Assembly: GCA_963693305.1 (NCBI GenBank)
Contig: OY855908.1
Coordinates: 37,572,805 to 37,636,804 of the forward strand
Direction of reading: 5' to 3'
DNA from: Meandrina meandrites
Taxonomy: Eukaryota; Cnidaria; Anthozoa; Scleractinia; Meandrinidae
Length of the DNA stretch: 64,000 bases
Shown here: one piece after another, positions 48,331 to 60,397 of the stretch
Layout: each line of letters begins with the position of its first letter
Position numbering within the stretch: position 1 is the stretch's first letter
Notes under the pieces: generated by a model
Databases searched by the model: none
What the model was told of the DNA's origin: nothing
What the model saw: only the letters and a program-made list of their open reading frames with translations
Made by a program: the position numbers and the translations under genes

Positions 48331-48371
48331 TAAACAGGTAGACCGAAAGTCGTTAAGTTACATCGAAAAAG

Positions 48372-48536
48372 TGGCACTTTCAGGAAGAGCTCTTAAAAGT
48401 GGTACTTTTAAGAACGGTTAAAAGTGGTACTTTTAAGTACTGTTAAAAATGGTACTTTTGAGTACTGTTAAAAGTGGGACTTTTGAGTACGCTTAAAAGC
48501 GGCACTTTTGAGTACGCTTAAAAGTGGCAATTTAAG
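48372..48536 (+). repeat. 25-bp minisatellite AAAAGTGGTACTTTT
   Basis: About seven units of GTTAAAAGTGGTACTTTTGA type, 25 bp each and individually palindromic at the core, starting some 40 bp after the foldback element. Confidence 0.85.
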
Positions 48537-48725
48537 AATCTTGAAATATGGTAATTTTATTAGGATGAACTGTTTTCAACGAGTCGCTACGAGTTGTAGT
48601 TGCGTTGGTCTACACTCCCAAAAACAACTGAATTGCTAATACTAGAAGGTTTACAGAAAATACAAAACACCTTGCAATGAAAACGCGAATTCCCCACAAA
48701 CGCGCTCGAAATCGAAAACGCTCTC

Positions 48726-48895
48726 GCTAAGCCTGTTCTAGGCGTTCGGTTAGTTGGGAAACAGCGCGAAATTCGGGATTTACTGGCGTGGCGAACGGCG
48801 TGCTGAAAATACCAAGGGGACACACCCCTCCACTCATTTTTCGCTCGCCGTTGTTGGCACTTCTCCCCACTAACCGAACGCCTGGAACACGCGAG
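48726..48895. repeat. Inverted pair of GGCGTTCGGTTAGT
   Basis: TGTTCTAGGCGTTCGGTTAG and CTAACCGAACGCCTGGAACA face each other about 130 bp apart. A single copy of the motif occurs at 878-902. Probably a small dispersed element. Confidence 0.6.
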
Positions 48896-49106
48896 CTCTT
48901 GCTTTGCAGTAATGTTAACCCCTGGAAAATGCTATGAAAATGAAAATGCTCTTGACACCTAGTATGGCACCTTCTCTGAATCAAATCATGCAATTCCCAC
49001 AAAACCACAATCACCTTCACACCGTGTGAACTTTTTTTTATTCTATAAGCGTAACATAAACACAGATTAAACTTATCTAACATAATCTCCAAATATAGAA
49101 GATCTG

Positions 49107-49170
49107 AAGTTTGTCACGCAACGCTCTTCGCATTAAAGAGCGTCGCGTGACAATGAACGTTGTGTGACAA
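49107..49170. repeat. GTCACGCAACGCTC hairpin
   Basis: TTTGTCACGCAACGCTCTT pairs with AAGAGCGTCGCGTGACAA, followed by a third GTGTGACAAA. It carries the same GTCACGCAACGCTC block as the 43571 element arm. Confidence 0.65.
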
Positions 49171-49200
49171 AGAACGAAAGATATACAATGCAGGTATATA

Positions 49201-49649
49201 CCTTATTATATGAAATTAACGCTCGTGTTAATTAAGGTATTGGAAATTAACGCGACTTAAATTAACGCGAAGCGAGCGAAAAATTACTTTCCAATAAAGG
49301 AAATTAACGCGAAAGAGGTGCTTAAATTTCAAAATGAAGGAAATTAACGCGATCACACAAAGAAACGGAACTTGTACAGACAAAAGGAACAAATCTATTG
49401 TAACACACTGTTAACAAGTTAACAAAATCAAAATTCCAAACGAATCTCGCTACTTTGAGCGTTCTCTTCACTGCCAATGATACCGGTGAATCTCCACCCT
49501 GATAAAACAATGCTAAAAAAATCCAAATTAACGCTTCACTTAATTAAGGGCGCGGAAATTAACGCTCACAAAAATTAACGCGACTTAAATTAACGCGAAT
49601 TTTCCAAATTCGCGTTAATTTCATGAAGCGATAATTTCCTATAATAAGG
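49201..49649. mobile_element. TA-flanked AAATTAACGCGA-rich MITE (449 bp)
   Basis: Ends CCTTATTATATGAAATTAAC and its near complement; TA on both sides (49199-49200, 49650-49651). The interior has about ten copies of AAATTAACGCGA or close variants in both directions, mostly near the ends, and a unique middle (49330-49520). Confidence 0.8.
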
Positions 49650-49651
49650 TA

Positions 49652-51571
49652 AGCACGTTACATCATAAAATTTGTAAACATCAGAAATGATAAAATAAAG
49701 ACAATATTAAAAATTGAGTTTCTCTAAAGATCTTAATCTGTTGGTCAAAGTAGCTAAAAAACCCCAAGTTACTGTCAACTCAACAAAACAAGCCTTAGGT
49801 GAAAACTTCCTGCAATTGCAACTTTTTAAGTTTGTCCATATTGTAACCATTTCTATCCCCCCTGCGCAATTGTCAGCTGTCTAGCCTACTTAATGAGCTC
49901 AAGCTTACTGATCTAGAAACTAAACACATTATTTCGGCATTTCTTAGGATTGAGCATCTTGAAATCAATTATCGTGTTAAAAAAGGTGACAGTGACTGTG
50001 TCCTTCAAGAATTTGCAACATTTAGCATTGATGAATGATGTCTTCCTTACTGTTGCAGAACAGTGATCCAACCACAAATTAGTTTTGAGAAAATTATTTG
50101 GTTGTACATCAAGAAAATTTCTACTACGGGTAGTTGAGGATTTTCTTTCTTACAATAGAGCCTGTCTACAAGACGGATGTCAGTCCTTCAATGGAATTGA
50201 AGCATTAGCTGGTACTTGAAATTAAATTACTGGCATCTGTATTAATCCAGTCTTGCTCGAGGTGACTCAGTCTCTTCAAGGTGCATTTGTATCAACTGTT
50301 CATGTAGTGCTCAGCATTTGATGCTCATGTGAGTCATCTGAAACATGTAGCAATTCAAGCAATGACATTGATCTGTCATTCTGATTACAGGTTTCAAAAA
50401 ATTATAGTCCTAGCATATATCGTAGTTTGCGATGTAACTTCGTTTGGTTGGCAAGACAAAGGCAAGTAAAATATTGCTTCCTAAATGCCATACATGTTAC
50501 ATTTCTCAGCAAAACCCACTCGGGTTTCATCAGCCTAGTTATATTAATGTATGAGAAACAACAATTCTGAATAATGCAAACTGTATTTTTGGAAAATAAG
50601 ACTGGTGTGCAGTTGGTGTGATGCCTCTACAGAGTTGATGGTTTCACCAACTTAACAACGATGATGGTGCAGAAAGTGATAAAGACAGGGAGAAGCAACA
50701 GAGCTCTAATGCTACAGTCTAACCTCCTCGAGAGGAAGCTGTTCTATCCAGTGTCTCTTTGTTTAAGTGTCTGTCGAGGGCCATGATTTGCTTAGTAGGG
50801 GTCTTGGCCAGCAGTAAAGTCTATTAGTAAAGGTTCCACAGGATCAAGGGAAACACCCCATGATGTGAAAAGAGGCTTATGATCTAAAAGAGGAAATGAG
50901 TGCATTAACTAACAGGCATTAACAGAGGCAGACTAGAACCTCTATACTAAAGAGAAAAAAACTGAAGTTCTGTTATGGGTCAAGCTACCTGCATGATCCC
51001 CTACATTATCTGTCGCTGAAATGTGAGATGCTGAGAGATGACATCAACCGATGTTCTGTTGCTGATAGTGAAACACAGTGTAACGTGGTGAAGTATGGAA
51101 AACCAATAGAATGTTGAAAAGTAATGGATGGATCATCATGTATACATTAAAATGTTTTGTCATGCACATATTACCTCATGCTCTGATAAAATTAAACAGC
51201 CATTCGCATGTTCATGTACTTCAGCCCTACTGTTGCAATCCATGACAAAAAAGCTTCCCTCCATGCAGCGATTAAAAGCAGCCATGTCCATGTAAAATGT
51301 GTCAACAACACAGTCAAGAAAGTAGATCAAAGCTTAAAAAGTTATGGAGCACATGGAAGTTGAAAATGCGCTTCCAAATGACATCAGTAAAACACTTAGT
51401 ATTACATTGTCTGTTATTTGTAGTGTTCAGGTACACTTGTTCTTAAGTTCCTTTGGTGCTGCTTTTGATACAAAAGCAGTTTCTGAATTCACCCAATGAT
51501 TATAACACAATATCTCCCTTGATGTACACTGTAATACTTTGTGTGTTGCTGGCAACTGTTTGAGAATCGTC
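49652..51571. other. SARNP 3' flank, no gene
   Basis: This must contain the SARNP 3' UTR (next to 51572). I recognise no gene or repeat in the rest. Confidence 0.5.
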
Positions 51572-54500
51572 TCAAAGCCCAAACCTTTCAGCCCTCTTCT
51601 TTTTAGCCTAGGGTAAAACACAAAAAACAAACTTGCATTAAAGTCTAAGAAACCAAATCTTAATGTGTATGTTCTTTACAGATCAACATACATGTAGAGG
51701 TAAAGCCTCAAGATAAGTGGCCCATACTTGCCAGAGCTTATCCCAGTTTCTGTAGCATTAAGCGACTAGGAGTATTTGTAAATGTACTTCTCCCTAGATG
51801 GTATGCTAGTCCATCGCAGGGTTACCTCCCTAGAGGCACAGTGGCACATCTAGGAGATCTACTCTACAGTGGTACATGTACACGTACCACTAGAAAAATG
51901 TTCTTTACATTACGGTTCAATGAAACAATTAAATCTTACAGTCTGTATTTTCGATCTCACCTCTGACATATCTCCAGGAGATGCCGTAACAGCAACACCA
52001 AACCGCTCTTTTCTCTTTAATAATCTATCTTTCTCTTCAAGCTGTGTAAAAAAATATCAAGACTTTGAAACCCAAGTAGCACAATTTAAATTCATCTATT
52101 AAATTTTGTTTTTAAAGATGTTTGTACATGTTGGAAATAAAAATACTTTAGGCAGACTATTTTCAATTGAATATGATGACTGGGAACAATAGTCTCACAG
52201 CATTTATAACACTCAGACAGGAAATTTGCTCACCTTGGTTATTGCAGGAGAAACTGCACCAAATCTTTTAGCTCTTTGCTTAAGCTTCTCTAAATCCACA
52301 TCCTGAGGTAGAAAGGAAAATCTTAACATGTTAGCTCTCATTAATGTTTACCATGCACAAATGTACCTACAGTGTACAATGTATGTACAGTGTACGTATG
52401 CAGGACTGCAAATAACAGTCAGACATCGGACACTGGTGACCACATTTTGCCAATGTCCGATGAAATTCCAACTGTGGTCAGACAGACTGTCCAGACATCT
52501 TTATTTTTTTTTGCTTTCCAGTGCAAACACCAATGTACTGAGTTGACAACCCATTAAATTGGAAGGTTCACATATCAAGCAGTACTGTAATATGATGTGC
52601 GACCCCCCCCCCCCTCCCCCTCCACTTTTTTTACCGATCAAAGTGGTGACCTAGTCAGGCACGCCCTTTTATGAGAAAAAAATTATTTTCAGCCCTGCGT
52701 ATGCATACCTTGGAACACAACTACAACAACATTTACCTTTGGTCCAACAATTGGGGAGGTCTTTGTAGTTCCATTACTGGGAGAACTTGATATACCAAAT
52801 CTTTAAATAAACAGAGGTAAAAATAAATGGAAAATTCTAAAATTGCAGTCAGAAGTTGACATAACAAATTCTTGAAATACTTCTGAAACTAAAATCACAC
52901 TTGTAATGCTGCTATATAAGGTGATATTAGCAAATATACATGTACAGCTATTTCAAGAAAGGTTGTCGGAAGAAAAGTGCACGCGACAAGACCAAAAGGT
53001 GGTCTGGGTATTCACTGGAATTTTGCATATTGTCCTAGATTGTGTTTTTGCATGTGACAAATTTGTTTTTCTTCTCAGGAGGCCTTTATCTGTAGCTTCA
53101 CATGTACTTTTACTGTTGCATGTCTTTGAGTTTGGAAAATTCTTCTAAAATTCAGTGTGGCTAAACGTACCTTGTTTCTACATCTTTTAAGTGAAAGAAA
53201 ATGTGCAAATTTGCATTTGTCTTGTCACTATATCTTATTAGTAATCACATTAAGCATGTGCTGTAGCTCTATACTTCTACTCATACTATCTTTCGGTCTT
53301 GTCAAGTGCACTTGTGTGCTTTTTTCCAACAAGCTTTTTGAATAAAATAACAGTTTAAGGGTTAACAGTGACGTGTAATGGACTGACCTTTGTGCTCTCG
53401 CTTGCTTCTTGTCAACATCTGTCACCGGAGGAGACTGGCCAAATCTTTGTAATCTTTGTGCCTTTTTCTATTGAACAATAAATAATAAAACAGTTAATGA
53501 ATAAAATAATAACAATAAAATAATCATCAAAGAAGAAGTGTAAGGCTAAGAGCAGTGATACCACTTTGCTCTGGTACTATTTGAACAAGTTGCAAGATAG
53601 TAGCTGCAGTCAAGGCTGCTGCCTAACGGGCGCCCGGTAGCCTGGGGCGCCTAAGTTACAAGTGTGGGCAACTAAATTTTTGTTCAAGGAACCCGGATGG
53701 GCGCCTTAAAGCATCTTTTTTCTATTCTCATCTAATGACTTCCATTTCCTTGTAACCTTGTTCCACTGGCGTAAGATATACCCCGTTCGAAACAATAAGT
53801 GCTTCATTCTAAAACGGAAATACTACAATTTTCCACAATCGAGATAATTTTAGCATATCAAATACCTAATGTGCCTTTGCAAAATTCAGCAACTTCGAAA
53901 ACCATTTATTTTCAAGTGCTTAGGACTGGGAATGACTCCCAAATATGGAATGAAGAATGAATGGTATTATTACTACTACCCCACCCCCTCCCCCTTGATC
54001 GACCATGGCAACTTTTAGGCTGGGCTCCTAAAGTAATGGCTTGGGCTCCTAACTTTTGATGTTAGGAGCCCGAAGGGCTCCTTAGAAATTTCCTTAGGCA
54101 GCAGCCTTGTGCAGCATTTATATTTTACCTCTTCATCTGTCTGGGTTACTTGGCTGGGATCTTTTCCTGGAGGTGTAATGGGAACCCTTTTACTAAGGAA
54201 CAAAAAAAGAAAAAGGAGAAATTATGCATTTTAACTTTTCAAAAACTATCTTCAAAATAATGATGACAGGTTGGTGCAAAGGCCAGTTATTGTATGATAC
54301 AACGCTGAATGTAATAACTACATGTACAACTAACAAATGCTAGTTGAAATACATTCAGCTACATGTAAGTGTAGAAGACGTGGTAGCAAAAGGGTTAGAG
54401 CACTGGACTCTGAATCAGGCTGTCCGGATTCACGCCATGGCTTGGATCATTGTGTTGTGTTCTCGGGCAAGACACTTTACTCTCAAGGTGCCTCTCTCCA

Positions 54501-57500
54501 CCCAGGTGTAAAAATGGGTACCGGCGAATTTACTGCCGGGGGTAACCCTACGAAGGACAAGCACCCCATCCAGGGGAGGAGTAGTCCTAGTTGCTTCATG
54601 CTACAGAAACCAGGATAAGCTCTTTCCTGATGGGCTTGTATGCAGACAATACCTTTTACCTTACGTGTATGTGTACATGTAACTATGTCAACAAAGTTTG
54701 CACTTACACAGGGCTGACTGTTGTTTGTTTTTCTTCTTTGTCTGTCACTATATCCTGGAAAAAATGTCAATGTTGATATTAAACAATAATGGTAACAAAA
54801 TTTAATGCTATAACCTGATTATTCTTCAGCGTAAAAAAACCACTTTGAAATTTCTCTCAACAATCACCACATGAACTCACAAAATGATGAACACAGTCAA
54901 CTCTTGTTTAGTGTACATAATAGCATGAGTCCGTAATAGGGGGTGGGAGAAAAAAGTGCCATTAACATACATTAAATAATATAGCCTATGACGTGCTCAT
55001 CAACAATGGTGAAATTTGGCTAAGCCATCACTGAGAATGGAGGATGACAATGGGTGGGGGTTTGATCTCTCCTCACGAGTCTAAAGTGAAAAGCAAAGTC
55101 TGTTGTAGAGCTACTGAAGGAACTGATGCAAGATAAATATTCCAGTTCTAAGTCTTTTGTGAAGTGTGCTTTGAAAATAGTGAGCATCAGACTACAATTT
55201 TTCATATAAGTGTTATATGAGAGGTTCAGGGGTCCGCCTGATCGAAAGTCAAAACAATAACATTGTTTTCTTGGTACCACAGAGGTGTCCATAATTTTGT
55301 TAAAAGCGAAAGCCCATAATAGCGGGAGTCATTTCCAGTCAGACCTCTATAGCTTCTGCCAGGGTCTGGATTTGGTCCAAAATAGCAAGTATCTGTAATG
55401 GCGGGGTGTATGCAAGGCGAGAGTTGACTGCAATGGAACTAAATGTTCTAATGTGATGTATTTTACTGAATTACATGTTGCCAATGAAACCCACTTAAGA
55501 CGCTGATTTGTGCTAATTATCTGCAAAAGTTCTGAAGAATTAAGAAGACATCTTTCGAGAACATACAGGAGCTAGAGAACACTTGAAGGGCTCGGTATAA
55601 AAAGGGCCCTACCGTTTTTTGGCAAAAATGAAAATCGTCAAAATAACTCCAAATTTCGCATGCCAGTTTGTTTATGTGTGTTAAACATTGTCCTGCATTT
55701 ATTTTCGCTAGTGTTCGCTTGTTTTTGGAGAAATAAAGAAGAGAATATACTCTTAGCAAATCATTGTTCCAGAACGAATCTAAATGTTTATGCTGGTTTC
55801 ATTGTTCGGAATAACAAAAGGTTTTTGTAATTCACTTAGAATTTACTTGCTCGCTCGCTTGCTCAAACAAGACATCTGAAAATGGTCGGTACACCAAACA
55901 TTGTGACGTAAGCTTTTCGCGCGCAAAGCCTCTTCAGATTTTAATCGGACAAGTTGAATGCTCACCTCCGCCGCGCATGAAGTGCACTTCTCTCCACTGA
56001 TTTTCTCTTATTTGACATATATTTGCGTCCGTCTGGTGGTGGAAGGACATCATTAAGTCTGTACACCCGCAAGCTCACCAGCATGCCTTAAAGAAACAAG
56101 GCGTGTTTGTTCCATGATCGCTAAATTGACGGTAAACTTAGCGGTCGGAGCTCTGATTCCAGACGGAAAGAGTTTAAACGCACTTCTCTTCCAAACCAAG
56201 TTCACCTTCGTTTGTTTGGGCTCATTTGCCATCATTTGGTGTGTTGAATGTTTGGGAATGAAGACTGGCTTTTAGACTCTATTATTTTCTGTTGAATTTT
56301 GAGCGTAGGACTTCCCGTGCCGAAGAAACTCAGGGATATCCCATAATAATCTTTAATGCATTGATCGTGATTATTGCGTTATTTTTGAGCGTGACTTGAC
56401 AGTCGGCCGAAAGGCGCGGCGGCAAAGGAGCTTACTGCAAGTCAAGCGGAATGAAAATCAACCGTTTAGATTTTGTGAGTGCACATCATGGAATTCCATT
56501 GATTGTTTCATCGCTGTCTGTCGAGAGGAATGAAAGGACAAGGCTGAACCCGGGCTCGCATGTAAGTTTTTTGTTTGTTCAAGCTTACTTGTTCTTTTCC
56601 ATCGGTTTTCCAGCCGGCTTAAATTCGATTCAGTGTATTCATAACATGCCTGTAGGAGAAACAGCCTATTCAGCTTAAAACTAACTTCTTTTGTGTTGTC
56701 TGAAAAAACCGTTTTATGAAACCAGACTTTTACTGCCATTTTCGAGGTACGGGGAACGGCTAACTTTTTAACGCGTTTTCTCACGATCGACCAAACGATT
56801 CAAGTTTATCTAGACAAACTGTCGCGTTTTACAAGTGAGCCAAAGATCGGTCAACGAAGATCGCTGTCTCAGCATTTACCAGAAATATAAAGCCGCCATT
56901 TGCTGTCGACATTCATTGAAGAAACATAAAACGTCGACTCAGAAGTTTTCGAAACCTGTGTTTCATGACCAGAAACACACAGGCCGAGTTGCCAAAACTT
57001 GACATGTTTACGCTCCAAACGCGACGGTTTGTCTAGGCAAACTTGAATGCTTTACGCGTGAAAATTCGTGGAAAAAAGTTCGCCGTTCACGGTAGTTCGA
57101 AAATGGAAGTATCTTTTTTAGTGAAACGGACTGAATTTGCTTTGCTTACGGCAGTGTTATTCACAAAAAATAATCATTTCCCTTAGCGAAATTTACCGCT
57201 GAGAAATTTCGAATACGTTTTCTTCCGCAATAATTTTGTAATTCGTCGCGCAGACAAAGCATAAATGGCAAGCGCTTTGCTGATAGCATCACTAAATTTC
57301 AAAGGCTTTTGGAGCATCACAGTAGCATCTACGAAATGTCAAACATCTTGCTCTTTTTCTACTTTTCCATAAAACAGCGCACGAGAAAGTTTCTTTTTAT
57401 ATAATAGCGTTTTCTTTTTTCACGGATTGCAAAACGTTCACTCTCTAGACACTAATCCTTGACTTTATTTAGATACCGACTCATGCCGTGCAATTCAAAA

Positions 57501-60397
57501 GAAGAGATTTCTTTATTTTTGCTAGGATAACCCTATGCTAACCCTAACCCTAACCTAACCCTACGGGGGGTGACAACTCTAACAAACGCTGTTTCGGGAC
57601 ATAGCTAAAATTGTTCCGGGAATCTGGAGATTTTTCCGGGAATCGGGACACTTGGCAATTTTTTCCGGGAAACACACGATAATTCCGGGACAATGCGGGG
57701 AATTCTAAAATTTTCCGGGAATGTATCCCAAAAATTCGGGACGATGTTCCAAATTTCCGGGACGACTTAGGTTAAGACCTAGTATTGCTCAAACAGCGTT
57801 TGTTAGAGTTGTCACCCCCCGTTAACCCTAACCCTAATGTTTGTAGAGTTAAAACAGTAATCGGTTCAACTTCGCTGATTTCATTGTTTCGCGGAACAAA
57901 AGGTTTCTTTCGTCAAAGTCCAGTTTTTGCATGCGTAATTTGTGGGAAACAAGGCAGACAACAGCGGGAAAAAATACAGGACACTGTTTAACACACTTAA
58001 ACAAACTGGCATGCGAAATTTGGAGTTATTTTGACGATTTTCATTTTTGCCAAAAAACGGTAGGGCCCTTTTTATACCGAGCCCTTCACTTTGTGTACAG
58101 TAAGTTTGCTGAATGAAAAAGTCACCTTGATGATATCCTTCTCTTTTGTTTGTATATCCAAGTCCTCTGTGCCTAAATGCTCTGATGCATCTTCTCCAAC
58201 ATCAACGTCGTCTAAGTCATCGGCATCATGGTCCAAGTCGTCCTCAGCATCATGATCATCAGTGATCTCTTCGCTTTCATCTTGGCTAACTACCATCCCT
58301 GACAATAAAATATCAAAGTGTAATATTGTGAATAACCAGAGTCCTAAAGGGAGGAGGCAAAGCCCAAGAGCCCTAAACATTTTTGCTGAGGACACTGGAG
58401 CCTCATTGCTTTGCTGACTGGAGCAAAAACACTATTTTTCTGCAAAGCATGGAGCCCTGAAAACATTTCTACAGAGCCTGGAGTCCTGTTTGGGCAATTT
58501 CCAGCCCTAGAGCTCTACGTTTTTGGATCCAGAGTCCTGAAGCCTGGAACACATTTAATTTGGGACCATGTAAAGTGATGTTTGAACACATTTGACTTAC
58601 AGTGAAACAAACTCAACCGGGGCCACCTAATGTTTTTTAGCCAATGACAAGACAACTTCAGAACAAAAGAATTGGACTTCCTACATCAGCGGACCAATCA
58701 CAGTTAGGGGCAAATATTAACTGGTGATGAATGAACTCCAATTCTTTTGTTCTGAGCTTGTCTTGCAATTGACTAAAAAACGTTGGGTGGCCCCGGTTGA
58801 GTTCGTTTCACTGTAACATCTAAACACTGCATTATAGATCTGACCAGGCTATAGGCTTTTTAAGCGATGACGTCATAGAATGACGTCATCGGTTAATGCT
58901 GTAAAGCGAAAAAGCGATGGAATTTATGGAATTTTTGGTGTTACGGTGTGAGCGCGATTACTCCCTGAATTGAACCGAAGAGCATTGGGAACTAGGTGCA
59001 TGGTTTGTGTTCTTGTTCTTGTCGTCGTGCGAGTGGACGGGATCTGTTGTCTGTTGCAATCGACCGATCTTTCTAGAACCGAATAGAATTTGGAACTAAC
59101 TTCAGGGATAAACATCCAGTAGAAAAGAATTCAAGCAAAACTCAACAAGAAATCACGGCGTAGAACTCAAAGCAAAATACTCCCAGGCAGTTAGAAAGGA
59201 CCGATTCTATGTATAAACGAAAGACACAAATTATATTTGATGTGCTTTATTAGGTTTAGTAAACAGAAATCTTTACATTTTTTAAAAGAAAAGGGCTAAA
59301 CATTTTCAAAACAGCGTTTGACCTTGTATCGTATGTCGTCAGTACCAGATGTCGCGCTACAAGATAACACAGCTTTGTCAAACAGTCATTCAACACAGAA
59401 ATTGTTCAGGAATAAACGTCAGTAGAAAAGAAATCAAGTTTAACTCAACAAGAAAGCACTGCGTAGAACTTAAAGCAAAATACTCCAGGGCAGTTAGAAA
59501 GGACTAATTCTAAGTATAAGTGAAAGAGACTAATTATATTTGATGTGTTGTATAAGATTTAGTAAACAGAAATCTTTAATTTTTTTTAAAACAAAAGGGC
59601 TCAACAATTTCAAGACAGCGTTTGACCTTGTATCATATGTCGTCAGTATCAGATATCTGCCTGCAACATAACGCAACTTTTGTCGAACAATCATTCAACA
59701 CAGAAGTTGTCAGCTATTTTTATTAACTTTCTTGAAATTTTCTGTCAAATTTCCTGAAAATTCTTAAAGACCCCTTGTGAAACGTCATCGCTTCTGCATG
59801 CATTGCGTGCCGTTTATTGTTACATTGTTATAGGAACTAAACCCACCTTGTTCTGAAAGACATTTTTCTAATCTTGCTTGTAAATCACTTTTGTTGCCTT
59901 TGGTGGGAAGACCTCGGTCTGCAAGTTCTTTCTTTAACTCTGCTACCTTTGAAATTGCAAGAGAATTTCTACATTATTAGGTTCATCTTTGGCTAAACTG
60001 GCACATATAAGATTATGCTTTTCAAGTAAAAGAATGAGTACACAAAACACAGAGAGCATGATGGTGTTTCATGATCGCTTTTATACATGTAGGTGTCCGC
60101 TAGGAATGGGATTTCACTGTCGATTCAGTACGACTGGAAAATGTTTAATACAAAACCAGAATATTTACATGATCAGAACTGAGAGTAATCAGAGCTACCC
60201 GGGAATTCGACAAACATGGCGTCGCAAATACGCATGCAACACGCTGTCGTGTATCATCTGTATTAACATTTGAAAACAAGTTTGAAGAGTAACAGCTATT
60301 GCATTCATTCGCTGTGACTAGGACACAATTTAAGCAAGCAGAAAGGTCAAAATACCTTGAGTTTCTTCACGCTAAAAACTGCTCCAACGTCCGCCAT
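51572..60397 (-). CDS. SARNP: SAP domain ribonucleoprotein (CIP29/Tho1), complete
   Basis: Nuclear mRNP factor; the family binds nucleic acid through a SAP domain and binds the export helicase DDX39B/UAP56. Ten exons in coding order: 60397-60356, 59946-59847, 58298-58126, 54754-54708, 54192-54129, 53467-53388, 52800-52737, 52302-52234, 52041-51961, 51607-51572. All are GT-AG and in phase; 756 nt, 251 residues (human 210). Residues about 8-48 are the SAP domain (VAELKKELADRGLPTKGNKS). A long acidic stretch rich in D, E and H follows (exon 3). The C-terminal half carries five R-F-G motifs: QRLQRFG, RAQRFG, RAKRFG, RKERFG and RAERFG just before the stop. Such motifs are the helicase-binding repeats of the family. 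The introns are full of mobile elements, including a 2.5-kb one. The first ATG lies 177 bp from that of SNF8. Confidence 0.96.
51738..51835 (-). mobile_element. SINE tail fragment in SARNP intron 9
   Basis: GTAGCATTAAGCGACTAGGA and AGTCCATCGCAGGGTTACC match the reversed tail of the 15548 SINE family. Confidence 0.6.
52401..52697. mobile_element. CAGGACTG-end element, 6-bp TSD (297 bp)
   Basis: Ends CAGGACTGCAAATAA and TTATTTTCAGCCCTG; CGTATG duplicated (52395-52400, 52698-52703). It contains a C-run near 52605. Sits in SARNP intron 7. Confidence 0.7.
53611..54109. mobile_element. CAAGGCTGCTGCC-end element (499 bp)
   Basis: Perfect 16-bp ends CAAGGCTGCTGCCTAA and complement; TGCAG just outside both ends (one base offset on the left). 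Inside, GGGCGCC and GGGCTCCTAA motifs recur. Sits in SARNP intron 5. Confidence 0.75.
54372..54640 (+). mobile_element. tRNA-derived SINE, near full length
   Basis: Head AAAGGGTTAGAGCACTGG, body GTGTTCTCGGGCAAGACACT and CTCTCTCCACCCAGGTGTAA, tail GCTTCATGCTACAGAAACC and CCTGATGGGC. In SARNP intron 4. Confidence 0.75.
57528..57563 (-). repeat. Interstitial telomere-type repeats, left part
   Basis: About five CCCTAA units (TTAGGG on the minus strand). The array resumes at 57822-57836 after the insertion. Confidence 0.85.
57564..57821. mobile_element. CGGGGGGTGACAACTC MITE inside telomere-type repeat (258 bp)
   Basis: Arms CGGGGGGTGACAACTCTAAC and complement, 31 bp perfect. The interior has about eight TTCCGGGAAT-type motifs. 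TAACCCTA flanks both sides, but the host repeat makes the TSD ambiguous. Confidence 0.85.
58600..58813. mobile_element. TA-flanked CAGTGAAAC element, short form (214 bp)
   Basis: TA at 58598-58599 and 58814-58815. It keeps the arms of 8288-9444 (CAACCGGGGCCACC, AGAACAAAAGAATTGGA) but lacks the interior array. In SARNP intron 2. Confidence 0.85.
58865..59815. mobile_element. Dispersed element, AAGCGATGACGT-end family, copy 2
   Basis: Matches 2955-3645, but its inner 300-bp part (CAGTAGAAAAGAA through CAACACAGAA) is present twice in tandem (about 59105-59404 and 59405-59705). In SARNP intron 2. Confidence 0.7.

Larger units (their letters stand above)
55585..58087. mobile_element. GAAGGGCTCGG inverted-repeat transposon (2503 bp)
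   Basis: ACTT duplicated (55581-55584, 58088-58091). The arms start GAAGGGCTCGGTATAAAAAG; the first 90 or so bases differ at hardly any site, and similarity continues to about 250 bp. The interior holds a 258-bp inserted MITE and telomere-type repeats, and short ORFs I do not recognise (for example one reading MANEPKQTKVNLVWKRSAF on the minus strand at 56235). No transposase seen. It fills most of SARNP intron 3, ending 38 bp from exon 3. Confidence 0.8.

Noticed and set aside
47713..48377. Opposed protein genes on both strands
   Set aside because: Mirror-image frames produced by the near-palindromic element at 47730-48330.
49850..50250. Pseudogene fragment in the intergenic gap
   Set aside because: Short translatable pieces on the plus strand show no recognisable family and are broken by many stops.
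53611..54109. Extra SARNP exon reading on from 54129
   Set aside because: The frame is closed by the element sequence, and exons 5 and 6 already join in phase without it.
57528..57836. A chromosome end
   Set aside because: Only a few CCCTAA units, with unique sequence and gene exons continuing on both sides.
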